Shown: in pieces, positions 26,049 to 38,100 of the stretch | How positions within the stretch are numbered: position 1 is the stretch's first letter | Layout of the letters: each line of letters opens with the position of its first letter | Origin: Oscillospiraceae bacterium | Lineage (GTDB): Bacteria > Bacillota > Clostridia > Oscillospirales > CAG-272 | Direction: 5' to 3' | DNA length: 64,000 nucleotides | Assembly (NCBI GenBank): GCA_015063685.1 | Contig: SVTR01000002.1 | Span: 62,001-126,000, forward strand | Notes under the pieces: generated by a model | What the model was told of the DNA's origin: nothing | The model's database searches: none | What the model saw: only the letters and a program-made list of their open reading frames with translations | Position numbers and translations under genes: made by a program

Positions 26049-27773
26049 TCAGTCCTTCTTGCGCAGAACAACTGCAGCGGCAGCAGTGGTCAGCAAAACG
26101 GCCACAGCGCCTATGACGGAAGCGCAACCGCCTTCTTCGGCGGCGGAGGTAACGGCCGTCGTGTCGGTACCTTCGACTGCGGCATTGGTGCCGACCTCGG
26201 CCTGGGTCTTAGCCTCGGCCTCAGTTTCCTTCTCTGCCACGGTTGCCTGCTCAGCAGGGGCTTTGGTCTCCTGCTCGTCTGCGGCAGTTACCTGCTCCTC
26301 GGATGCATCGGTCTCTTGATCCGCAGAAGCATTGGTTTCCTGCTCATCAGCAACGGTGCCCTGTTCCTCAGATGCATCGGTATCAGCCTCAGCGGTATCC
26401 TGCTCACCGGGATTGGTTGCTTCATCTCCGGAATACCAGGCCTCAGAATAGGCCTGAGCCTCATCTACAGAGCGGAACACACCGCTCCAGCAGAAATCCC
26501 AAGAAGCCAAATCCTCGTCGGAAACATCAATTTCGGAAAAATCAAAGCGCAGGGCGTTGATACGGCCCTCCCACAGACCCGTAAGATCAATGGTAACCAT
26601 GTTGTAATATACGCCTTCCTCGTCCTCATATTCAAGGGATCCATCGTCCCAAAGGCCAAAGGAGATCATGTGCTCTGCGTCTGCGGACATGACGTCACCT
26701 GCGCTGAAATAGCAGGTTCCGCCCATTCCGTCAAAGCTGCGGAACATCAGAGCAACCACGGGGAAATCCGCGGCGTCATAGGACATGGATTTTTTGACAT
26801 TCCAAATGATGTAGGCACTATCGCCGGACGCGGCCACGTGGAAGGAATCGTCGCCCTGGGCGGTTATATCGCATCCAAAGCCCATAGGTGCGCTGTACTC
26901 GGCAGCGTTAAACAGCAACGCAGGCTGATTTTCACCGACAGTGGATTCATCCATCATATCGGCCACCTTATTGATATTTTCCTCAGGCTCCTTGCTATCG
27001 GATCCCACAGGCTTTTCCGCACTCTCTGCGGAGGCACCGTACTTGAGGATGGTAAGGGTGGCGTTACCGTCCTTCTCGGTGGAATACAGCGTTACGCCAA
27101 CGTGGAAATCGCCGTTTTCGTCCAGCTGATCCAGCAAGGTGGTAATATCAGAAGCACCGGCCACGGGAACACCGCAAACGGAAATGTTATAGAGGCCGTT
27201 GTCATAGGTGATCTCCATGGTATAGATCTCATGGCCCTCGCTGTCCAGAGTGGGCGTAACGGGGGTTTCGCCTACGACTCTGAAGTAGCCCGCAGTATCC
27301 TCTTCCTTCTTCAGGGTGACGGAGCTTTGCACATTGGAGGAACCGCCGTTACCGGGCGCACGCACCATGCCCAGCCAGCCGGAGCCATAGTTGGTGTTAC
27401 CGGGAGCCAGCTCAGTAGAGCTCCAGACCGAAAAGCCAATCCAGTGGTCGCCGGAATAGGAATATTCATCCACACGCATCTCAAGGTAAATGCCGTCCTT
27501 CACGGACTGCTTTTCCTTGGTAAGCACGTTAAAATAGGGGGATGTATCAGTATAGTCAGGTCTGATGGTCTGGAAGCCATCGTCAGTATAGTGATAGCCG
27601 GGGGCAGGCTTATAGCCCTCGACCTCATGCACCTCGGTGTATTCCTCACCGTTACGGAAGGTGTCCCAGTCGCCGGGAAGGTCCACAGCAGAGGCAGACA
27701 ACGCCATCACAGGCACCATAGAAAGCACCATGACAGCAGCCACAAGGACTGCCAGGATTTTTCTCATTTTCAT
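26049..27773 (-). CDS. secreted surface protein, paralogue 3
   Basis: 574 residues. Signal peptide MKMRKILAVLVAAVMVLSMVPVMALSASA, then the same two-region body, more diverged: DWDTFRNGEEY...YKPAPGYHYTDDGFQTI, GDHWIGFSVWSSTELAPG, VSVCGVPVAGASDI, and RFDFSEIDVSDEDLASWDF. The linker is rich in Glu, Gln, Thr and Ala (EEQxT, ADEQET). The C-terminus repeats the EGGCASVIGAVAVLL helix and RKKD tail of paralogue 2. Reading could open at 27830, but the ATG at 27773 has AAAGGAG 8 bases upstream and starts a proper signal peptide. Promoter at 27829-27857 and terminator at 26005. Confidence 0.82.
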   Translation of the reverse strand: MKMRKILAVLVAAVMVLSMVPVMALSASAVDLPGDWDTFRNGEEYTEVHEVEGYKPAPGYHYTDDGFQTIRPDYTDTSPYFNVLTKEKQSVKDGIYLEMRVDEYSYSGDHWIGFSVWSSTELAPGNTNYGSGWLGMVRAPGNGGSSNVQSSVTLKKEEDTAGYFRVVGETPVTPTLDSEGHEIYTMEITYDNGLYNISVCGVPVAGASDITTLLDQLDENGDFHVGVTLYSTEKDGNATLTILKYGASAESAEKPVGSDSKEPEENINKVADMMDESTVGENQPALLFNAAEYSAPMGFGCDITAQGDDSFHVAASGDSAYIIWNVKKSMSYDAADFPVVALMFRSFDGMGGTCYFSAGDVMSADAEHMISFGLWDDGSLEYEDEEGVYYNMVTIDLTGLWEGRINALRFDFSEIDVSDEDLASWDFCWSGVFRSVDEAQAYSEAWYSGDEATNPGEQDTAEADTDASEEQGTVADEQETNASADQETDASEEQVTAADEQETKAPAEQATVAEKETEAEAKTQAEVGTNAAVEGTDTTAVTSAAEEGGCASVIGAVAVLLTTAAAAVVLRKKD

Positions 27774-27828
27774 ATCATTTTCTCCTTTCGTGTCAGGTGG
27801 CAGATAGCCAAATCCGACCCATAGTAAC

Positions 27829-27857
27829 ATTATACCATAAGCGGTTCAAAATGAAAA
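27829..27857 (-). promoter_or_regulatory. promoter of surface protein paralogue 3
   Basis: TTTTCA (27852-27857), 17-bp spacer, TATAAT (27829-27834) preceded by TGG (extended -10). Confidence 0.6.
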
Positions 27858-27923
27858 TGGTGATTTTGACAAAAATTGATCCGAACAAAATAGTCAACAT
27901 GACGAACAATATGCCTATGACCG

Positions 27924-30077
27924 TTATTTTTGGATGCCATCTCCATGCAGCAGCTCGTAATAATACACGGGAAGAGCGCTCCAGCCGTGGCAGAGGCTGC
28001 CCGCGTCCGCAAAATCGGAAGCACCGATGATGGTCTCCCAGAAGGTGGTAGCACCGCCCCGAAGCATATAGAGGTAATCTCGATCCAGCTCGTCCAGAAT
28101 GACGGGCGCATACTTTTCCTTATCAACCGCCAAGAGGGCATCGAAGCGGAAGGCGTTCATGGACAAGGTGTTGGGTACCAGATCAATGCCCACCTCTGTC
28201 TTGCCGTTGGTGGCCATAGCCTGAAGCATTACCGTGGTATCCACGCCCTCGGCAGCACCGCAAAGCATGGCCAAGGACTGAGTCAGCACGGTATACCATC
28301 CCCGATGGATGGTGTCAAAGGACTCGAACAGCTTGGTATCGGGATTATAGAAGAAATCCGCGATGGCGGCGTTGAGCTTCTTGACACGCGCTCGCAGATC
28401 GGCGGCATATTCAGTCTTACCCAAAGCGTCACAGATGTTGGCAAAGGCCTGCATGGCCAAAGAATAGAAGCAGTTGATGGGACATTCCAACTGTCTTTCA
28501 ACCGTAGCAAAGTGGCCGTTCATGGTCGCTGACCATTCGTAGAAATTCCAGTAGTCGTTTCTGCCGCTGGGAGCCTTCCCATAGAAGTTCTCAATGACAC
28601 CCTCGGGCTGTAGCTTCTTGTGGAAGGTGCTGATGATGGTCTCCAGCTTGTCAAAAACCTCGGCGGCCAGGGTAGTATCCCCCGAATAGCGGATATACTC
28701 ATCCATCTGCACAAAGTACATACAGGAGAAGGCAGGAATGGGGAAGTCCAGCCCCGCAGGGTAGCAAAGCATGAGCAGACCGTCCTCTCGCACACCGTGG
28801 GAGATCAGCTCCAGGGAGGCGCGAGGCGCCTCAAACTCGCCAAAGGCGTAATAACCGCAAAGCATCTGATTGCGGGAGTCCATGGTATAGAGCGCCTGCT
28901 CACGCCAGGGGCAATCCTCGTAATGCTCGTGATGACAATGGATGAGGGTATTCTCACAGACCTTGTAGATGGTATCCCGCAGCAGGTTACCCGATTGATA
29001 GTTTTTGACATTGAAGGGATAGATCGTGGGCCGGATACCCGCGTAATGCACCGTGACCTCATGGGCGTGGACAAAGAACTGGAGATAACGGCAACCAAAG
29101 CGGCGGAAGGTGTGGAGATACTGATTTCTTCCCTTCTTCAAATGGAGGTCGCAGAAAAATCCGCGGATAGAGGTACGGCAGCGGCCATCGTAAAGATGCT
29201 CGCCAAAGCCCACGTCCACCTGACAATCGTGGGGCACTTCAAAATCGATGTCAAGGAAGCCCGCGGTCTCCTCGTAAAGATCGATGATGAAATAGATGCC
29301 CGTCTGGTCCTTGTCTTTTTCGCCGAGAGCAAGGCGGGTGGGGGTGGTCATCTTGATATCCCCCTCCTTGCGAAGCTCACCGAAAAAGCGGTAAAACAGG
29401 GGGGCGTACTGCATATTGACGTGGGGATGGGGGGTGGGATCGGTATAGGTAAAGGCGCCCGTGCCGAAGAACTGGCCCTGCATCCTAGGCTCCAGCACCA
29501 GCTTTTTGTTGGGTCGGATGTGGAAGTAGGTGGAGATGTCGGAAACCTCACGGCTATCATCAAAGCCCGCAGGGGTATAACCGGGGTCGCGGAAGCCGTC
29601 GTAGCCCTTGATATCGTAATGATAGGTAGGGCCGAGCTGACCCGAGATGAGGGCGCCTTTGCCCGAAATATAATCGAGGGACTTGCGGGAGAGAGTTTTT
29701 TCACTTGTATAGTCAAGGACGGCGCCTGTCTCGTCGGTGATCTCGTAGATCAACCCTGCCTCGCCCTTTTGGTAGGTTTGAGAGTCAATGCCGTAATACC
29801 AGACCGTAACAGCCACGTGGTTGTGACCGTCCTTTACATACTCGGTGATGTCCACGCGGTCATAGACTTTGTAGGTAGGATAGTCTGCATACTGGCCGAA
29901 GGCGGCCAACTCACCGCCCAGCCAGACAGTATAGTTGGAATCCGAGGCGATGGAGAGGTAGTAACGCCTGTCCTCGGTCTTGACCGTGTCAAAGGCGGAA
30001 ATAAAATCGGCAAATTCGTCAATGCCGGGAGTTTCCTTGCGCCAGATCCAGGCGGCGCGGGTAAAGGGAGTGGACAT
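27924..30077 (-). CDS. alpha-L-rhamnosidase-like glycoside hydrolase (GH78 type)
   Basis: 717 residues without a signal peptide, so probably cytoplasmic. N-terminal beta-sandwich domains (AAWIWRKE...DSNYTVWLGGELAAFGQY; DITEYVKDGHNHVAVTVWYYG) precede an (alpha/alpha)6 catalytic domain with EDCPWREQALYTMDSRNQ, the form of the GH78 DCPxRER signature, and EWSATMNGH further on. GH78 enzymes release terminal L-rhamnose from plant or bacterial glycans. The catalytic acid cannot be fixed from sequence alone. AAGGAAGG stands 7 bases before the ATG. Transcribed from repeat island 3 with no clear promoter. Confidence 0.85.
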   Translation of the reverse strand: MSTPFTRAAWIWRKETPGIDEFADFISAFDTVKTEDRRYYLSIASDSNYTVWLGGELAAFGQYADYPTYKVYDRVDITEYVKDGHNHVAVTVWYYGIDSQTYQKGEAGLIYEITDETGAVLDYTSEKTLSRKSLDYISGKGALISGQLGPTYHYDIKGYDGFRDPGYTPAGFDDSREVSDISTYFHIRPNKKLVLEPRMQGQFFGTGAFTYTDPTPHPHVNMQYAPLFYRFFGELRKEGDIKMTTPTRLALGEKDKDQTGIYFIIDLYEETAGFLDIDFEVPHDCQVDVGFGEHLYDGRCRTSIRGFFCDLHLKKGRNQYLHTFRRFGCRYLQFFVHAHEVTVHYAGIRPTIYPFNVKNYQSGNLLRDTIYKVCENTLIHCHHEHYEDCPWREQALYTMDSRNQMLCGYYAFGEFEAPRASLELISHGVREDGLLMLCYPAGLDFPIPAFSCMYFVQMDEYIRYSGDTTLAAEVFDKLETIISTFHKKLQPEGVIENFYGKAPSGRNDYWNFYEWSATMNGHFATVERQLECPINCFYSLAMQAFANICDALGKTEYAADLRARVKKLNAAIADFFYNPDTKLFESFDTIHRGWYTVLTQSLAMLCGAAEGVDTTVMLQAMATNGKTEVGIDLVPNTLSMNAFRFDALLAVDKEKYAPVILDELDRDYLYMLRGGATTFWETIIGASDFADAGSLCHGWSALPVYYYELLHGDGIQK

Positions 30078-30158
30078 AAGGGCACCTTCCTTTATGTTTT
30101 ATTTTTTTGTTTAAATGAAGAAAAGAGATAAATTGTTGTTTACAGGGTTATTGTGATT

Positions 30159-30251
30159 CTGTAGGGGCGGATTCCATATCCGCCCGAAGCAAAAAAATTG
30201 CTCTCTATAGACCTTCAGGGGAACGGGCGGATATAGAATCCGCCCCTACAG
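30159..30251. repeat. GTAGGGGCG nested palindrome, copy 3
   Basis: Arms CTGTAGGGGCGGAT... and ...ATCCGCCCCTACAG; arm hairpin GGGCGGAT-TCCAT-ATCCGCCC. The stem differs from copies 1 and 2 but stays paired. Confidence 0.85.
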
Positions 30252-30401
30252 GTTCGTGCTCATCCATGAAAATTGTTGTTTAGCGGGCAGTGCCCGCGGC
30301 CAACGCTCGGGGATGTTCAACCCATGCAAGCCGCATACCGCGATGGGCAGTTGGTTAGATAAATTGTTATTTACAGGTGTAAGGACGCTTTCCCTGCAAC
30401 T

Positions 30402-30539
30402 GTCATTCAGAGGGAGGCCAGCGTAAGCGCTCGCCGACCGAAGAATCTTTTCCCGAAGGGAAACCCTTACCCATCAACGGTTTTTGGTTGCCCTATGGGC
30501 AAAGATCCTTCGTCGGGCATCGGCCCTCCTCTGGATGAC
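30402..30539. repeat. GTCATCC-type inverted repeat, copy 2
   Basis: Arms GTCATTCAGAGGGAGG...CGAAGAATC and GATCCTTCG...CCTCCTCTGGATGAC. Same plan as 7547-7673 with a different inner part. Confidence 0.75.
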
Positions 30540-30653
30540 AGCGTTCAGTGGTTGCTCCGCTAAACAACAATTTACATACCCATCGCGTGATGCAGTAGGC
30601 ACAGGATGCACTGCCCCGAGCAATGGCCGCCGGCACGGCCGGCAAACAACAAT

Positions 30654-31556
30654 TTACCTTCCTATCGGTTTACATACCCATGCGGGAATATCCCGACTCA
30701 GTAACACTTCCGCGGCGGCCTGAGCATCTTTTTCGTTTTCAAATACCCCAAACACCGAAGGGCCGCTGCCGCTCATCATAGCGAAGACAGCACCCGACGA
30801 GGCAAGGGAGTTTTTGATATAACCCGCCTTGCTGTGGGTGGGAAGAACGGCGGATTCAAAGATATTATAGGCGTTCTTCCCTGCTTCGCAGAGATCGCCC
30901 TTTTTCAATGCTTCCAGTTGAGCGGAAAGCGCATCCATTTTGGGCAGATAGGCAGTACCGTCAAAATGGCCGTACATCTCATCCAGTTTTTTGTAGGCGG
31001 CGGGGGTGGATACGCCCTCACCCGCACAAGCGACAACCAGATGACAAGGGGGGAGCGGGGCGCAGGGGGTGAGGATCTCCCCTACCCCCTCGGTGATCTG
31101 TGCACCGCCCGTGACACAGAAAGGAACGTCCGCACCGAGAGAAAGTCCGACACGGCACAGCTCGCCGTGGGTCAAGGGATGACCCATAAGCTCGTTGAGT
31201 CCCTTCAATACGGCGGCGGCATCCGTGCTTCCTCCGGCCATGCCGGCGGCGGCAGGGATATGCTTTTCTATGTGAATATGCAGGTGGGTGTCCCCCGTCC
31301 CCGCAGTCTCGAAGAAAGCCTTGGCGGCACGGAGGGCAAGATTTTTTCCGTCGGTGGGGAGATCGGGATGGGTACAGGTCAGGGTGTGTCGGGGCGTTTC
31401 TCCTTCCGTGACAGGCGTCAGTGTCAGCGTGACGGTATCCCCCAGGCTAACCGATTGCATGACGCCGCTGATGGTATGGTAGCCGTCAGATCGGCGGCCC
31501 GTGATATCCAAAAACAGATTGATCTTAGCAGGCGCGGACAAGGTCAGAGTGGTCAT
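30654..31556 (-). CDS. ispE: 4-diphosphocytidyl-2-C-methyl-D-erythritol kinase
   Basis: 300 residues. GHMP kinase of the MEP pathway that phosphorylates CDP-ME with ATP in the cytoplasm. Motifs in order: SAPAKINLFLDITGRRSDGYHTI (substrate Lys, family signature), the ATP-binding PAAAGMAGGSTDAAAVL, GADVPFCVTGG, and the C-terminal MMSGSGPSVFGVF. AGAGGT precedes the ATG. It starts 4 bases after the lacZ stop and is expected to be co-transcribed with lacZ, an odd pairing. Its TAA stop lies inside the repeat motif at 30643-30656. Confidence 0.95.
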   Translation of the reverse strand: MTTLTLSAPAKINLFLDITGRRSDGYHTISGVMQSVSLGDTVTLTLTPVTEGETPRHTLTCTHPDLPTDGKNLALRAAKAFFETAGTGDTHLHIHIEKHIPAAAGMAGGSTDAAAVLKGLNELMGHPLTHGELCRVGLSLGADVPFCVTGGAQITEGVGEILTPCAPLPPCHLVVACAGEGVSTPAAYKKLDEMYGHFDGTAYLPKMDALSAQLEALKKGDLCEAGKNAYNIFESAVLPTHSKAGYIKNSLASSGAVFAMMSGSGPSVFGVFENEKDAQAAAEVLLSRDIPAWVCKPIGR

Positions 31557-31560
31557 CCGC

Positions 31561-34713
<3,153 letters not shown>

Positions 34714-34717
34714 TTAT

Positions 34718-34746
34718 ATGATACCACGAAGGGGGCGGGATGTCAA
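34718..34746 (-). promoter_or_regulatory. promoter of lacZ-ispE
   Basis: TTGACA (34741-34746), 17-bp spacer, TATCAT (34718-34723) with a TGG extended -10, about 40 bases before the lacZ ATG. Confidence 0.75.
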
Positions 34747-34821
34747 GAGGGAGTGGGAAATTTTGGGATGGTTTCGATGGGAAGAACGGGGCGCATACAG
34801 TAGAAAGGTACATTCCGAAAG

Positions 34822-34886
34822 AGAGGGGCTTGCGCCTCCCATGAAAGCCCACAAAAGCGGAATTTCCGGGAGGGGCAAGCCCCTAA
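34822..34886. repeat. GTAGGGGCG-like palindrome, shorter copy 4
   Basis: Arms AGAGGGGCTTGCGCCTCCC and GGGAGGGGCAAGCCCCT face each other over a short spacer. It shares the AGGGGC/GCCCCT ends with copies 1-3. Confidence 0.65.
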
Positions 34887-34929
34887 CCTACGGTTGAGTG
34901 CTTGTCTTTTTATTGTACTTGGGTGTTTT

Positions 34930-35092
34930 GGGCATCTCTAAAAATGCTATCGCTGAACGAGCGGCGAGCAATTTGTTTGGCAATTTGAGCAAAAATCCGC
35001 ACGGGTAGCAGGAGCTACGAGAAGGAATTTTGTGAAAAAGTGCCGAAGAAAGTGCCGCCGATTCGTCAGCGAGAGCGTTTTTAGAAGTGGCC
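34930..35092. repeat. MITE-like element with about 37-bp terminal inverted repeats
   Basis: The left end GGGCATCTCTAAAAATGCTA... and the right end ...CGTTTTTAGAAGTGGCC are imperfect inverse copies over about 37 bp. The outer GGGCATCTCTAAAAA is the same as the end of the repeat at 62253, but the interior is different. It lies in the 440-bp lacZ to giant-protein gap, which holds no gene. Confidence 0.7.
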
Positions 35093-35118
35093 TTTTACTT
35101 ATGGGGCAGCCCCCTTGG

Positions 35119-38100
35119 TCATTTTTTGAGGCGCCGCTTGCGTATGGCCCTTACAATGAGAATGGCTCCGCCTGCGGCACCGCCGCCAAGCAGGATACCG
35201 GCGATGGTGGCAAGACCCGGCAAGCCTATGGCCCCCAAAAGCTTGGCGTACCACTTAACCTCCGGCAGATCCACGGTCGGCAGGGTGGAGGCCTCTGCTT
35301 TCGTCTCCTCCTCGGCGGAAGGTGCTTCTGTAGCGTTTTCCTTTGCTTCTGTGGACGCTTCGGTTTGATGATCTGTGCTTGACATCGTATCGAGCTCGGT
35401 TTCCGGCTCGGTCACGTCCTCTGTGACAGGCTCACGGTCTGCCTCGGTGTCGGACTCGGTCACCGCCTCGGTGTCGGATCCTGACTCAGCTTCAAACACG
35501 GTTTCGGTTTCTTCGGATTCCGTTTCGGGCTCCGTCTCGGTTCCCTCCTCCGGTTCGGTAGAAGATTCGCTCTCCTCCTCTGTATCCGTTTCAACGGGAG
35601 GCAACGCTTCGATGATCTCCTCTATCCGATGTCCGCAAAGGTCGCAGACGGCATATTGGTGGCCTTCCGCTCCGGGCTTAGCCTCCTGATCCACCACCCA
35701 ATCGCCATACGTGTGACCCGTAGCAGGATTCAGCTCTTCACCACAGACCGTGCAGGTCTGGGCGGTGGTACAGGTAGCCTTCTCGCCGGGGGTGTGTCCC
35801 AAGGCGTCGGCCAACTTCTCACCACAGACCGTGCAGGTTTGTGCAGTGGTACAGGTGGCCTGGTCACCGGGGGTATGTCCTAAGGCGTCGGCCAACTTTT
35901 CACCACAGACCGTGCAGGTCTGCGCCGTGGTACAGGTAGCCTTCTCGCCGGGGGTGTGTCCCAAAGCGTCAGCCAACTTCTCACCACAGACCGTGCAGGT
36001 CTGTGCCGTGGTGCAGGTGGCTTCGTCACCGGGGGTGTGACCTAAAGCGTCGGCCAACTTTTCACCACAGACGGTGCAGGTCTGGGCGGTGGTACAGGTG
36101 GCCGGGTCACCGGGGGTATGTCCCAAGGCGTCGGCCAGCTTTTCACCACAGACCGTGCAGGTTTGTGCCGTGGTACAGGTGGCTTCGTCGCCGGAGGTAT
36201 GTCCCAAGGCGTCGGCCAACTTCTCACCACAGACCGTGCAGGTCTGTGCCGTGGTGCAGGTGGCTTCGTCGCCGGGGGTATGTCCCAAGGCGTCGGCCAG
36301 CGTTTCTCCACAGACCGTGCAGGTCTGGGCGGTGGTACAGGTGGCCTGGTCACCGGGGGTATGTCCCAAGGCGTCGGCCAACTTCTCACCACAGACCGTG
36401 CAGGTCTGTGCCGTGGTGCAGGTGGCCTTCTCGCCGGGGGTATGTCCCAAGGCGTCGGCCAACTTCTCACCACAGACCGTGCAGGTTTGCGCCGTGGTAC
36501 AGGTGGCCTTCTCGCCGGGGGTGTGTCCCAAAGCGTCAGCCAGCGTTTCTCCACAGACCGTGCAGGTTTGTGCAGTGGTACAGGTGGCTTCGTCGCCGGG
36601 GGTATGTCCCAAAGCGTCAGCCAGCGTTTCTCCACAGACCGTGCAGGTCTGGGCGGTGGTACAGGTGGCCTTCTCGCCGGGGGTGTGGCCTTCTGAAATA
36701 ACGGGCGTATCGCGGTAGCTTTCTCCGCATTTGCAAGTATGGAGGGTATAGCCGTTTTCAGTACACGTAGGAGGAATCACGAGAGGGACATAGTCGTGCA
36801 CATGTTCGACCGAGGGTATGACGGCTTCATCCACCGCTTGGCACACAGAACACGTTCGTTGCTTCAGGCCATCCTGGGTTTCGGTTGCTTCCGTGACAGT
36901 CTCCCAATCTCCCCACGAATGCCCGTTGGGCTGGGTTTCATCATCTTTGTAGCTATCTTGGCAGACCGAGCATGTATAAGTTGTGTATCCGCCCGTCGTA
37001 CAGTCGGGAGGGGTCACAACAGGAGTGTAGCTATGTCCCGCGGCGGGCTTCAGCTCTTCTCCACAGACGGTGCAGGTCTGCGCCGTGGTGCAGGTGGCTT
37101 CGTCGCCGGGGGTATGTCCCAAGGCGTCAGTCAGCGTTTCTCCACATACCGTGCAGGTTTGTGCGGTGGTACAGGTGGCCTCATCGCCGGGGGTATGACC
37201 CAAGGCGTCAGTCAGCGTTTCTCCACAGACGGTGCAGGTCTGCGCCGTGGTACAGGTAGCCTCGTCGCCGGGGGTGTGACCCAAGGCGTCAGTCAGCGTT
37301 TCTCCACATACCGTGCAGGTTTGTGCGGTGGTACAGGTAGCCTCATCGCCGGGGGTATGACCCAAGGCGTCAGTCAGCGTTTCTCCACATACCGTGCAGG
37401 TTTGTGCGGTGGTGCAGGTGGCCTCATCGCCGGGGGTGTGACCCAAGGCGTCAGTCAGCGTTTCTCCGCAGACCGTGCAGGTCTGCGGGGTGGTACAGGT
37501 GGCTTCGTCCCCGGGGGTATGACCCAAGGCGTCAGTCAGCGTTTCTCCACAGACCGTACAGGTTTGTGCGGTGGTACAGGTAGCCTCATCGCCGGGGGTG
37601 TGACCCAAGGCGTCAGTCAGCGTTTCTCCACAGACCGTACAGGTTTGTGCGGTGGTACAGGTAGCCTCGTCACCGGGGGTGTGGTCTCTTGCAGGATCCA
37701 ACACCACGCCACAATCAACGCACAGTTGATCTTGGGTACAGGAAATCTTCTCTCCCGGAGTATGCCCGGTTGCTTTCGTAAGAATTTCTCCGCAAACCGT
37801 GCAGATCTGAGGCTCGGTGCAGGTGGCCTCGTCACCCGGATGATGGCACATCACATACACGGGATAAAGAACCATATCCGCAATAGCTTCCTTTACTGCC
37901 AAAGTGGGATAGCGCTCCTCCTTGGTTTGAGGCAAGGGCGTGGGATACAAGGACCAACCGACAAAAGTCAGGATCTCTCCTCCGGGAGAGGAGACCATGG
38001 GCGGAGTCAATGCGGTAGTCAAGGATGTGCCAAAAGGCAAATTGCTGGTCTTCAGCACCATCCCCGTATGATCCTTCACCGTGACCTTCACAAGCTTGCC

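Larger units (their letters stand above)
30129..30656. repeat. intergenic repeat island 3 (TAAATTGTTGTTTA units)
   Basis: Covers nearly the whole 576-bp gap between the GH78-like gene and ispE. Forward motifs are at 30129, 30269 and 30360 (the last reads TTATTTA), reverse motifs at 30561 and 30643. It holds a GTAGGGGCG palindrome (30159-30251), one forward unit (hairpin GCGGGC-AGT-GCCCGC at 30283), a GTCATTC inverted repeat (30402-30539) and one reverse unit (hairpin GCCGGC-ACG-GCCGGC at 30629). The outermost motif supplies the ispE stop codon. Confidence 0.85.

Noticed and set aside
35629..37259. Several long open frames on the plus strand and other frames across the 81-bp repeats
   Set aside because: The 81-bp unit is a multiple of three and free of stop codons in most frames, so all frames stay open. 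Only the minus-strand frame has a signal peptide, membrane anchor and non-repeat domains.
35716..37683. CRISPR array suggested by regularly spaced repeats
   Set aside because: The periodicity is 81 bp without unique spacers, the repeats are coding, and no cas gene is seen.
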